Program-made: the position numbers and the translations under genes | DNA from: Bufo bufo | Lineage: Eukaryota; Chordata; Amphibia; Anura; Bufonidae | Direction: 5' to 3' | NCBI RefSeq assembly: GCF_905171765.1 | Contig: NC_053393.1 | Coordinates: forward strand, 70,091,371 to 70,155,370 | DNA: 64,000 nt | In this document: piece by piece, positions 1-9,149 of the stretch | Numbering within the stretch: the stretch's first letter is position 1 | Layout: the number at the start of each line of letters is the position of its first letter | The notes under the pieces: model-generated | Told to the model about the DNA's origin: nothing | Seen by the model: only the letters and a program-made list of their open reading frames with translations | The model's database searches: none

Positions 1-92
1 TTTACCCCGCTACAACCTGTTAAGAGTATTTACTTTGTCATCTTGTGTAATTTCACATAATATTCTCACAAATGTGCATTATAAATAAGCCT

Positions 93-959
93 TGTTAAAA
101 TGTATATTGTTGTCATTCTTCATGTTCACCAGCAGGTGGCAGCAATGTGTTAGCAAGGACTTCATTCAGTTTAGTGTTTCTAGGCTGGAATAGTTCCTTC
201 CAGTTTAGCTCCCCCCTCTGTGAGCAACGTGGGTTGCTCCCACATCCTGCCTCATGGGTGGAGAAGGAAGTTAGAGTAAGTGTGCCAGCCACCCCTGCTA
301 GGGGAAGGCTGTGCGTGTAGGAGCTCCCAGATATAGGGATACAAAGCCAGGATCTTGTCTCAGCTGAGACATTGATCATCATCCCCAGCCTGAGCCTTGC
401 AGCCTCAGCTGGAAGAAGAAAGCAGATACCTCCAGTTACAGGAAGAAGCATACCCTGTGAAGATAGCTACGAGTACAGACAAGATACCCAGGAGAAGCCA
501 TATTCCTCCTCATCTAGTCAGTCCCCAGACAGCAGAAGATAGTCAGTGCAGAAGCCAAATTCCTGCCACATTACAGAGCTATTAAGCAGACGTCCTTTCC
601 TGCAAAGCTCCAGGTACATGATAGAGCAGAAGATATATTCCTGCCACACATTGTCAATACCTACTGGGACCTAAGACTAATGCTGTATCTTGCTTGGATG
701 AAAGCTACAACCAGTAAAGACAAGTTTGAACTTTACCAAAGGTCTGGATCTCAATTACTGCTGCAAATTCCTCTATTACTCCTACTAGCACCACACTCAA
801 TTTATTGCAAGTGAGCCAGGATCCAGGATTCCATCCGTACTCAGGTAGGAGACACCGCTGACACCATTACCACTACCATACAGAGACATTACACCACTCT
901 GGCATTCCTAACCTGGTACGTGAGTTACAACACCTTAAAGGTACCCTGTGCACGCTGCA
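93..959 (+). repeat. LTR of a retroelement (single, 5' LTR-like)
   Basis: The segment starts with TGTTAAAATG and ends with GCTGCA. Two bases later comes a sequence that reads as a primer binding site, so this is best read as a 5' LTR on the plus strand. The body is non-coding and rich in CAG/CTG and purine tracts. The 5' limit is a guess based on the TG dinucleotide. No partner LTR or target duplication was found, because the internal region is cut off about 100 bases downstream by the Penelope-like block. The 3' end and primer site resemble those of the LTR element at 4541-10268. Confidence 0.5.
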
Positions 960-961
960 AT

Positions 962-974
962 TGGCGTCACGAAC
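962..974 (+). promoter_or_regulatory. Primer binding site, serine tRNA type
   Basis: TGGCGTCACGAAC directly follows the LTR end. The same 13 bases, extended to a full 18-base match, lie just inside the 5' LTR of the element at 4541-10268. It is complementary to the 3' end of a tRNA-Ser as I recall that tRNA. The internal remnant runs to about 1054 and codes for nothing visible. Confidence 0.5.
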
Positions 975-1054
975 AAACTATAGACTATTACACTCATATC
1001 CTGACCCACTGCATAATTTGGCATCCGTGTAATCGTACCACGGTTCTGCTCTAT

Positions 1055-1565
1055 TGCACATTCCTTTTTCTCAATTTTTCCTTTCTTTATTGATTGTTGT
1101 CACAAATAAGGGAGAATATTTGGGGCCTGGGAGCAAGGGGAGATCAGGGTGCTGGAAATAAAACAGCCGGACCCTGATGTCCCGACGGTCCCAGGTACCC
1201 ATAATTATAAAAAGCCGAATACCTCTAAATCTGCATTCAAGCCCTTCGGAACCAGTGTACCAAACTCAAAGATCCTTCTCGATTCTATGCGAGACATATG
1301 CAAAATCTGGTCCCCCCCCCTCCAGTTTGGTTCAACTCTCTCTAGGGCCACATATCTTAATGTACTGGTGTCCTGGTTATGATGTGTCTTAAAGTGTCTT
1401 GACACCGTGTGTTTTTCATATTCTTTACGGATGTTGGCAATATGCTCTGAAATTCTTTTCTTTAGTGTTCTTTTCGTCCTCCCTATGTACTGTTTATCAC
1501 AAGTACACTGAAGTAAATAATTTTTTTTTTTTAATGTATTTACTCCAGTGTACTTGTGATAAACA
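1055..1565 (-). pseudogene. Penelope-like element 3' end with GIY-YIG endonuclease domain
   Basis: The minus frame from about 1500 to 1205 encodes the C-terminal domain of a Penelope-like element. It reads YLLQC, then CDKQYIGRTKR, then HF..HH, then a WRGG motif, and ends at RIFEFGTLVPKGLN..FGFL. This matches the GIY-YIG nuclease of the Neptune-type group as I know it, including the Arg after YIG and a Glu near RIESRR. The reverse transcriptase half is absent. About 150 bases of 3' UTR follow, out to 1055. The frame reads back through an inverted partner copy (1540-1812), so its apparent N-terminus is an artefact of the fold-back. It is not functional alone. Confidence 0.7.
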
Positions 1566-1812
1566 GTGCATATGTCTCGCATAGACTCGAGGAGGATCTT
1601 TGAGTTTGGTACACTGGTACCGAAGGGCTTGAATGCAGATCTAGAGGTATTCGGCTTTTTATAATTATGGGTACCTGGGACCGACGGGACATCAGGGTCC
1701 GGCTGTTTTATTTCCAGCACCCTGATCTCCCATTGCTCCCAGGCCCCAAATATTCTCCCTTATTTGTGACAACAATCAATATAGAAAGGAAAAATGGAGA
1801 AAAAGGAATGCA
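1540..1812 (+). repeat. Inverted partial copy of the same PLE 3' end
   Basis: This is the reverse complement of 1055-1300 plus a short piece of 1488-1517. It encodes the start of the domain (CTCDKQ) and then jumps to the final SRRIFEFGTLVPKGLN part, so roughly 190 bases of the nuclease domain are deleted. The two copies meet tail to tail around a T-rich spacer near 1520-1533. Inverted end copies are a known habit of Penelope-like elements. Confidence 0.7.
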
Positions 1813-2226
1813 CTGAATAAAAATAAAGAAAAAGAGAAAAAATGCATTAACAACATTAGAATATAATGTATGGATAAAGCACCAACTGTGCATGTAGGGA
1901 TTAAAAGTTCTCCTACGAATACAGTCACGTCCATAAATATTGGGACATCGACACAATTCTAAAATTGTTGGCTCTATACACCACTACAATGTATTTGAAA
2001 TGAAACGAACAAGATGTGCTTTAACTGCAGACTGTCAGCTTTAATTTGAGGGTATCTACATCCAAATCAGGTGAACGGTGTAGGAATTACATCAGTTTGC
2101 ATATGTGCCTCTCACTTGGTAAGGGACCAAAAGTAATGGGACAATTGGCTTCTCCGCTGTTCCATGGCCAGGTGTGTGCTATTTCCTTGTTATCCCAATT
2201 ACGATGAGCAGATAAAAGGTCCAGAA

Positions 2227-2699
2227 CTCTTTGTTGGAGGGGGCGCTTAGTATTTACTTATCGTAGTGGGGATGCTCAGCCTTGGTTCTATCCCTATATG
2301 CACTAAATCTGGACGCTGGGAGAACCCTGACTGGCTGTAGTCGGAGCACCCGCCCCGAAAAGGGCGACGAAAAGGGTTGTGGCCACTGCCTTACTACACG
2401 TGCGGGAGCGCTGCCACTGCACTTAGTGCTCTAACGTTATACTTTTGTCCCTGAAGAACCATAACCCTTTATGGTGAAACGCGTCGGACATTCAAATGTT
2501 AGGAAGGATCCTATCTAGGGATTGACAGTTTTAGACCCGAGGTTCCAGCGGCTGGGGGTCGCCCTTTTCGGGGCGGGTGCTCCGACTACAGCCAGTCAGG
2601 GTTCTCCCAGTGTCCAGATTTAGTGCATATAGGGATAGAACCAAGGCTGAGCACCCCCACTACGATAAGTAAATACTAAGCGCCCCCTCCAACAAAGAG
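2227..2699. mobile_element. Fold-back element with hammerhead centre
   Basis: Two 142-bp arms (2227-2368 and 2558-2699) are almost perfect inverted repeats beginning CTCTTTGTTGGAGGGGGCG. The 190-bp centre carries a hammerhead ribozyme motif. There is no ORF and no transposase. It lies in the Tc1 leader, where Tc1 sequence stops at AAAAGGTCCAG. It could be a MITE, but the ribozyme centre and the similar fold-backs elsewhere in the window suggest a non-autonomous retroelement of the Penelope or retrozyme kind. Confidence 0.75.
2431..2502 (+). ncRNA. Hammerhead ribozyme, type I, palindromic helix III
   Basis: All core boxes are present and in order. CTGAAGA is at 2451-2457, helix II is ACCAT/ATGGT (2458-2462 with 2471-2475), and GAAA is at 2476-2479. 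A palindromic CGCG helix III (2480-2483) is followed by the cleavage triplet GTC ending at 2485. Proximal helix I is TGTCC/GGACA (2446-2450 with 2486-2490). After an internal loop, distal helix I pairs CTAACGTT (2431-2438) with AATGTTAG (2495-2502) over 8 bp with one G-U pair. Helix III cannot close as a hairpin, so activity would be expected as a dimer, as proposed for Penelope-like hammerheads. Confidence 0.85.
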
Positions 2700-2930
2700 C
2701 CGCACTATACATACGGGTTTATGGCTGCAACAAATACCTGGCTTCCTTCCATGTAAGCAGTGCACCACCAGCATTGTTTTACACAAAGTGTCTCATTATC
2801 TTAATGAATCAAAAATAAACGTTATGTTTTAAGAAATACAACAAGGTACACTCAGTCCAGCAGTAGAATTTTGTAGACACCACTGAGTTCTCAAATAGTG
2901 GGTCACGTCAACTTAACCCTTGACCTCTAT
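2700..2930. other. Tail of the fold-back insertion, non-coding
   Basis: This AT-rich stretch lies between the right fold-back arm and the point near 2938 where Tc1 sequence resumes. It contains no ORF or terminal repeat that I can see. It probably arrived with the fold-back element, since neither side belongs to Tc1. Confidence 0.4.
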
Positions 2931-2937
2931 TAAATGT

Positions 2938-3847
2938 GCATTGATTCTTAAAAAGGAGGAACACACCAGTGAGCTCAGGAACACCAGAAGACCACAGAAA
3001 ACAACTGTGGTGGATGACCGAAGAATTCTTTCCCTGGTGAAGAAAACACCCTTCACAACAGTTGGCCAGATCAAGAACACTCTCCAGGAGGCAGGTGTAT
3101 GTGTGTCAAAGTCAACAATCAAGAGAAGACCACCAGAGTGAATAGAGAGGGTTCACCACAAGATGTAAACCATTGGTGAGCCTCAAAAACAGGAAGGCCA
3201 GATTAGAGTTTGCCAAACATCTAAAAAAGCCTCCACAGTTCTGGAACAACATCCTATGGACAGATAAGACCAAGATCGACTTGTACCAGAGTGATGGGAA
3301 GAGAAGAGTATGGAGAAGGAAAGGAACTGCTCATGATCCTAAGCATACCACCTCATCAGTGAAGCATGGTGGTGGCAGTGTCATGGCGTGGGCATGTATG
3401 GCTGCCAATGGAACTGGTTCTCTTGTATTTATTGATGATGTGACTGCTGACAAAAACAGCAGGATGAATTCTGAAGTGTTTCGGGCAATATTATCTGCTC
3501 ATATTCAGCCAAATGCTTCAGAACTCATTGGACGGCGCTTCACAGTGCAGATGGACAATGACCCAAAGCATACTGCAAAAGCAACCAAAGAGTTTTTTAA
3601 GGGAAAGAAGTGGAATGTTATGCAATGGCCAAGTCAATCACCTGACCTGAATCCGATTGAGCATGCATTTCACTTGCTGAAGACAAAACTGAAAGGAAAA
3701 TGCCCCAAGAACAAGCAGGAACTGAAGACAGTTGCAGTAGAGGCCTGGCAGAGCATCAGCAGGGATGAAACCCAGCATCTGGTGATGTCTACGCATTCCA
3801 GACTTCAGGCTGTAATTGACTGCAAAGGATTTGGAACCAAGTATTAA
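2938..3847 (+). pseudogene. Tc1-like transposase, broken
   Basis: This is a cut-and-paste DDE transposase. The first part (about 2938-3141) carries the end of the DNA-binding region (RRPQKTTVVDDRRI, then VSKSTIKRR). The second (3173-3847) carries the catalytic domain: WTDKTK supplies the first Asp, QMDNDPKH the second, and SPDLNPIEH the Glu. A GGGSVMAWACM block lies between, and the frame ends in FGTKY and a stop, as is usual. The N-terminal helix-turn-helix is missing because of the insertion, and a frameshift falls at 3141-3173. About 290 of the usual 340 residues remain. Confidence 0.9.
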
Positions 3848-4210
3848 AAAGTGAAAGCTTGATTTATAATTATTATGTCCCTTAACAAGTGGGAGGCACA
3901 TATGCAAACTGTTGTAATTCCTAGAGCCAAAAATGTTAGAATTGTGTCGATGTCCCAATATTTATGGACCTGACTGTATATTGCAAAGTATAATTGAATG
4001 TCTAATATTATGCAGATTTTTTATAATTTTTATGTATATATATTTTTATATATTTTTTATGCTTCTTTATATAATATGTTTTTTTTTTCAAATGAATACC
4101 ACACATGTGCATTTTAATGGGATTCCTATTTGAATTTCCTGAAAGCTGTCCTATTCATAGGCAACACCTCTGAATCCAATCCATGTTTTATTTGTGCCCT
4201 AATTATGAGG

Positions 4211-4220
4211 CCTATAAAAG
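4211..4220 (+). promoter_or_regulatory. TATA-like box upstream of hammerhead
   Basis: CCTATAAAAG lies about 30-40 bases before the hammerhead core. This is the expected place for a promoter that starts transcription near the ribozyme. It rests on the motif alone. Confidence 0.3.
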
Positions 4221-4225
4221 ATCTC

Positions 4226-4303
4226 TGGAGGAACGCAGTCTTGTAGCCACTGAGGAAGAGGCAAGTTGCCTAGAAGCGCGTCTGTCAGTCTGCGTTTTCT
4301 CCA
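4226..4303 (+). ncRNA. Degenerate hammerhead ribozyme
   Basis: The CTGAGGA box is at 4250-4256 and helix II is AGGC/GCCT around 4259-4271. GAAG (4273-4276) stands in place of GAAA, and palindromic CGCG is followed by TC ending at 4282. Distal helix I is long: TGGAGGAACGCAG (4226-4238) pairs with CTGCGTTTTCTCCA (4290-4303) with one bulge. Proximal helix I is down to about two pairs, and the G at 15.1 should impair cleavage. It is a recognisable relative of the motif at 2431-2502 but probably inactive. Confidence 0.6.
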
Positions 4304-4540
4304 AACTCTTTGCTGGTCCGGACCAGAGGTAAGAAGAACTTTATTGCCTGTAAGGAATTACCTTCGTTCCCATCTAAACACAGCATTTTTCAAGAATTTC
4401 TATATAGGACCTGTGACCGACAGGACCTGCAAGTCACATGACCACAGCAGCTGAGTGATGAACATACCAGCTGACCGCATCATTTGACTTCCCTGACTGG
4501 ATCATCTGACCTCCTTAACAGTGTGAGGTCACAGTCATAC

Positions 4541-5659
4541 TGCACCACGCCAGACCTGCAGGGGATTGCGAAGTGAGGTCACGGTTATGGGCAATCGAGG
4601 GTTACTCACTATTTGGTGGAGAACCCTGGGCAGGCATGCGGCAGTGAAGGAGAGGTAGACACGAGTTCCTCTGGGGCACACTCTGTTTGTAGAGACCTGG
4701 CCTGATGTTGTGTGAGGTGCCCTGGATGTTGCAGGTGTTTAGAGTGCCTGAAGCAAGGTCCCTTTTGGATTCATCACGCCAGTGCCTGTAACGGTGGCAC
4801 ACCGGTTTCAGCAGCAATAAGTGAGGTACACAGGTGGTATAGTGAACCAAACGTTGCTTTACTTAGAACAGTCCAACTTTATACATCAAGATGGTAATGC
4901 AGTCCCTTATATCAAATGCTTCACAAGCAGGCTTATTTCACAAGATGGCAGGTATTAATCATGCAAGATACATGGAGGGCAATCAACAACACACTCAGAA
5001 TCAGGTTGTACCTTCTCCTCGGAAATAGTGTACACTGTTCTTTAGAACTCCTGTCTGGTTTCAATCCCAATGCCTAAATGCTGGCTTAAATCCCTGGTTT
5101 AAATAATCTTCCTCCAGTATTGGCACTTGCTTTGCTTTATAGATCCTCTGCTCATCAGGGTACTTATCTGACTGGTAATATCCTTACTTGGCTTGAGGGT
5201 AACTGCAGGTTTCTCCCAGGAGGTCCTGTCCTACTACTGGGGTGACTTCTGAGCTAACTGAGGCTCACTTGGGCTACAGGCAGGCTAGGGTTCTTCACTA
5301 GCCTCCTGGTCATAGCTAGCAGCCAGGGCTATCAAGCTGTATGTCAGGAGGAGGCCCTCAGCATATCTCTGGCTGCTGCCTTCTCACTTCTGTCTCCACA
5401 GACTCCTGACTATGAACTCCCTCCTCCCTGTCTAGGCCTGAACATTTATACTAGGGGCTCCCTATCTCCCTCTATCGTCTAACTACACCCTAATAGGCCT
5501 GCAATGCATAATACAGGGGAAACATTGCATGTAAAAACACACAGCAATATGCATTAAATGCATAGTTAAATATAATATTACTGTCCCTTGTGAGCAGAAG
5601 TAACACGCAAACCAATTGACCCTTGTGTAGTGCCCACGCCTACCTAGTGGGACACTACA
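4541..5659 (-). repeat. 3' LTR of the cold-shock-ORF element
   Basis: It reads TGTAGTGTCCC to GGCGTGGTGCA on the minus strand and matches 9150-10268 nearly base for base. The main differences are a small deletion near 5485 and a 12-base difference near 5550. No ORF within it is credible. Confidence 0.85.
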
Positions 5660-5670
5660 TACCCCCACGC
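5660..5670 (-). promoter_or_regulatory. Polypurine tract of the LTR element
   Basis: On the minus strand GCGTGGGGGTA abuts the TG that starts the 3' LTR. This is the position and composition expected of the plus-strand primer. Confidence 0.65.
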
Positions 5671-6687
5671 TATGACGTTGCCCGTCCTCGGCGCAACATG
5701 AAGGGGCCCTGCCCAGCTGGATACTGCACCTGAAAAAGAGAAATAAGGCAAAGCAGGAAAAATACATCTACATTTGCAAAATACATTATATGTATACATC
5801 AGGCAGTTCCACTGGCTTAGGAGCAAGTTCGGTGAAAAGGGGCGTCGTTCTCTTCTCTCAGGATAGTGTAAGGGAACAGGGGTGCTGACCTGGTGCAGCG
5901 TATCAGTATTACCAGGATAGTCCATAACAATATTTTAAGTGCAAATTGTCCATAATAGAACAGTAGAAAAATGTAAAACAATTAAAAGTTCTTGGAGGCT
6001 CAAAGAACAAACACGAGTCCGTACCCAGGTTCTTTCCTTATTCAGTGAAAGTGACAAGTATAGCCACCTACCAAGCAAGGACAGAGGTATAAGATCACAG
6101 AGGCTCGCATACAGTGGAGTCCATCTCTGGGCACATTTCTTTTAAATAGCAATATCTCAGAGGCTCATGTACTTTTGAGTCTATCACTGGGCGCATTTCC
6201 TTAGACTTAAGTTGCACAATAAAATGACAGCACATAAAAAAATAGCCCACATTATTCCATTGGCATATAAAAAAATAAGTGCAGCAATACCCTTAATCAA
6301 CCTGAAAAGGGGGTTAAAAAGGGTTAAAGGTGCAACATAAAAATAAGCACAACTTGGTGAAATATTGTAGAAGCAGGCAGGAGGTCCTGTAAACAAGATG
6401 GCTTTGCAGCAATTGGTATTTCAGTGGGCGACCATACCACTGAGCCGTGGGTAACTGGCAGCAGCAACAAAGGACCAAAACAAAGGACTCCTGTCCTGGA
6501 AGGGTTGAATTCTCAGCAATGAGGTCCCTTGATGAAAGCAAATAAATCAATGGCCTAGCAGGCCAATTCACAGGGGCATGTCGTATCCACTTTGCATCTC
6601 AGTGGTGCTCCCTTGCTCCGCTTGCAGATGAGGCCTGTAATAAGCATCAACAGGCGGATGTGCCCATAACACAGTATTGGGGGGCAG
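5671..6687. other. Interior 3' region of the LTR element, non-coding
   Basis: No reverse transcriptase, integrase or envelope motif is visible here in any frame. Two related stretches of about 65 bp (around 6090-6140 and 6155-6205) share TCAGAGGCTC and GGGC[AG]CATTTC. It looks like the 3' untranslated part of the element. Confidence 0.5.
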
Positions 6688-7081
6688 CTACAGCATAAAG
6701 GGACCCCTAATAGGTATTGGCCCCATAGGCCTAGGGGTGATCACGGTTGCTGATCTCACAGGTGCAGGCATAACAATTGTGGGCTGCTGCACTGGCCTGG
6801 ATACCGCCGCCGCAAGCGGTCCGGTGGGCTCTGGGACAACTGGCTCTGCGCAGCAAGTCACAGTGTGAGTGGGCCTCCTTGGGGGCCTCAGTGCAGCCGC
6901 AGTAGCAGTAGGTGTCCGGCTGGTAGGGACAGGTACCCTTACCTCTGACCCAGCGATGTCTGAGTAAAGAAGGCGGACCTCTTCCTTCCTAGGTGGCGTC
7001 CGGATTCTGGCGGTGGCAATTCGGCGTAACTCCCGCAGCTTTTCCTCCAGACGGACGATCTGGTCATCTAGGCTCTCAGCT

Positions 7082-7555
7082 TCAGGATCGCTGTCTTCCG
7101 ATGTGGCCGCCGGCACTGGTACAATAGAGGGCGCATCCTGCGCAGCCGCTGCAGGCTCAGGTGACGTGTCCGGTCTTTTACCCTTTCGGATATTGTCCAG
7201 GGTCACGTGGAATCGCTCCAGATTCTCCAACTCTTTAATAGTTTTCTCCCGGCGAGGCAGCTCAGGGGACGGATATGGGCTCACCCACTTCTCCACTACC
7301 GTTGGTTGCCAGAAACCTTCAGGATCGCTGTCTTCCGATGTGGCCGCCGGCACTGGTACAATAGAGGGCGCATCCTGCGCAGCCGAGGCAGGCTCAGGTG
7401 ACGCGTCCGGTCTTTTACCCTTTCGGATAGTGTCCAGGGTCACGTGGAATCGCTCCAGATTCTCCAACTCTTTAATAGTTTTCTCCCGGCGAGGCAGCTC
7501 AGGGGACGGATATGGGCTCACCCACTTCTCCACTACCGTTGGTTGCCAGAATACA
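7082..7555. repeat. In-frame 237-bp tandem duplication in the ORF
   Basis: Units 7082-7318 and 7319-7555 differ at only a few bases. Each encodes a 79-residue unit running from QPTVVEKW through ELPRREKTIKEL to SDPE. The period is a multiple of three, so the frame stays open. Confidence 0.9.
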
Positions 7556-8233
7556 TTTGGGCCAATGAAAGAGCCCCGCTCTTGAAAGTCATGATGGGCC
7601 GGTTCTGGAGAGCGCGCTGGTTCACGCTCGCAGCCAGTGTAGTCCTCATCAGCTTCCCAGTCCTCCGGTTCTTTCCTGGGACGGGTCACGGCAGTGGCAT
7701 ATGGGCCTCGCAGGCCCTCGGCAGGGGTGAACTCCACTTCCTCTCCCTCACGGAGGTTATGCATGTACTCCGAGAGGTAACTCCGCTTGACGGACCTCCT
7801 ATTCACATACAAGTCTCTGCCGGTGGTATAGTCCTGTATAAAACTGTAGCCACAGTTCTTGTCAAAGGCCACCACCAACACCTTTCTCCTTTCCAGGCGG
7901 AGTTGGGTGTCAGTGTGGCGCTCATGAACGGTCTTTGCCAGTTCCTCATAGTAGATCTTGGTCTTGGTATTTTTCTTTATGGCGGTCTCCCGTATCTCTG
8001 CCATCAATGCTGACCACTTGAATGAGGGCTGGAAAAAGTCTCTCCAGGAGCCGTAATAGGTCTCCGGTTGCGTCCTCGGTGGCGGGCAGGCGGGTCTCTC
8101 CGGTCCCGGAGAGTAGGCCAGTGGAGCGTCCTCTTGCTCTACACCAATAACATCCATTTTCAACAGATCAGGCGCGGACATCCCAGCAGAGCAGTCTTCA
8201 CTCTTCAACATGCTCGATCCTTCTCTGGAGAGC

Positions 8234-8673
8234 AATTATGGCAAAAGAGAAAAGGGAGAGGCGCTCATAGGGTGGTACGCGATGGTACGCAGATAACGTG
8301 ATGAATAAAATGTGCTCACCTTTGGGTGTTGTGCAGGTGTAAGCGCACAACAGGTTTAGACACACAATAGGTTGGGAAGGTGAGGGAGGTCCGTGCTGCT
8401 GGTACCCGTTCAGTCCCTTTGGATGGAGTTGCCAAAAACTCCTAGGGATTGTTAGGGTTGAGAAGAGTGATTTGTGTCCGAAAACACACAATAGGGTACC
8501 TCTTTGGCGCACAGGAACGACCACAGTTTCAGGTTTTTGGGTAAAGATACTATTTATTGTTCAGTTGACAACGCGTTTCGGAGTTTATCATTACCCAAAA
8601 ACCTGAAACTGTGGTCGTTCCTGTGCGCCAAAGAGGTACCCTATTGTGTGTTTTCGGACACAAATCACTCTTC
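8234..8673. mobile_element. 440-bp fold-back insertion with 12-bp target duplication
   Basis: TCTCTGGAGAGC flanks both ends (8222-8233 and 8674-8685). The right half is a near-perfect palindrome, with arms about 8458-8543 and 8592-8673. Its apex (8544-8591) contains, on the minus strand, CGAAACGCGTTGTC after a decayed TAATGATAAACTC. These match the GAAA and helix III parts of the hammerheads elsewhere, but the CTGANGA box is lost. The long target duplication argues for target-primed retrotransposition rather than a DNA transposon. Confidence 0.75.
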
Positions 8674-9126
8674 TCTCTGGAGAGCGACAGGGTGGCGCCA
8701 ATAAGTTCAGACAGATCCTCCCATTGCTCTGGGAGGCCGCCCCCCAGGTACTTCAGCATGGGGGAGGCGGAGTCCATTTCTGCAGACATGCAAATGTCCA
8801 GACAGGGCGGTGGCGCCGACATATAGCCTTTCCCGCTCTTTTCAGCAAAAGGCGCCAACTTTTACCGCCAATTTAGTATGAAGATGACGCAGCCATAAAT
8901 CCAAGCAAGCTAAGCGGCCATCTTTAAGCAAAACGCTGTCTATTCACGGACAGCAAGCGGTGGCTTTACAACAGTAAAACAGTCCAGAAAAGCACAATTT
9001 CACACCGCAAATTCTTACAGTTCTTTGGCCCAGCAATTTTTCAATAAAGCATTTAGGGCTTGGTCACTTTAAGGCAATTAATAGCACACAGTTCTTGTAT
9101 CCGCAATGGCGCAGGAATGTTCGTTA

Positions 9127-9144
9127 TCCTGTTCGTGACGCCAA
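9127..9144 (-). promoter_or_regulatory. Primer binding site, serine tRNA type
   Basis: On the minus strand TGGCGTCACGAACAGGAT lies five bases inside the 5' LTR. It is the complement of ATCCTGTTCGTGACGCCA, which I recall as the 3' end of a tRNA-Ser including CCA. The same start is found at 962-974. Confidence 0.7.
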
Positions 9145-9149
9145 TTTAT

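Larger units (their letters stand above)
1922..3976 (+). mobile_element. Tc1-like DNA transposon, interrupted
   Basis: Termini are CAGTCACGTCCATAAATATT on the left and the reverse complement of CAGTCAGGTCCATAAATATT on the right, flanked by TA on both sides (1920-1921 and 3977-3978). A second internal direct-repeat block (TTTGCATATGTGCCTC) lies in each terminal region, the IR/DR arrangement. The right inverted repeat has an internal deletion compared with the left. The region that should encode the DNA-binding N-terminus has been replaced by a fold-back insertion (2227 to about 2930). Confidence 0.9.
3979..4540 (+). other. Leader of a hammerhead-bearing (PLE-like) element
   Basis: The sequence flanking the Tc1 insertion joins 1813-1919 to this stretch. 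An AT-rich part (to about 4090) is followed by a TATA-like box, a hammerhead motif and a non-coding leader. The same non-coding run continues after the LTR element at 10273. I read this as the 5' region of a Penelope-like or derived element, placed head to tail after the 3' end at 1540-1812. No ORF supports this, so it is an inference. Confidence 0.4.
6688..8858 (-). pseudogene. Gag-position protein with cold-shock-like domain, split by an insertion
   Basis: The main open part (8235 to 6688) is 515 codons. The true N-terminus lies beyond a 440-bp insertion, in 8858-8686, and begins MAPFAEKSGKGY. Residues about 116-186 of the main part resemble a Y-box/Lin28 cold-shock domain. A KVLVVAFDKNCGYSFI strand stands where family members have KWFN...GYGFI, DLYVNRRSVKRS where they have DVFVHQTAI, and EGEEVEFTPAEG then A-T-A-V-T near the end. 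Two 79-residue tandem repeats follow (about 229-386), then a short coiled coil (LDDQIVRLEEKLRELRR) and a Pro/Thr/Val-rich tail. No zinc knuckle or catalytic motif is seen. It may bind the element's RNA like Gag, but that is inference. Confidence 0.6.

Noticed and set aside
1205..1720. A 171-codon protein starting with MLEIKQPDPDVP
   Set aside because: The first third is antisense 3' UTR and the inverted copy read in the wrong direction. Only the part after about 1510 is genuine GIY-YIG coding sequence.
7013..7585. Plus-strand open frame of 190 codons
   Set aside because: It is the antisense shadow of the tandem-duplicated cold-shock-like ORF; its serine-rich sequence has no domain and repeats with the same 79-codon period.
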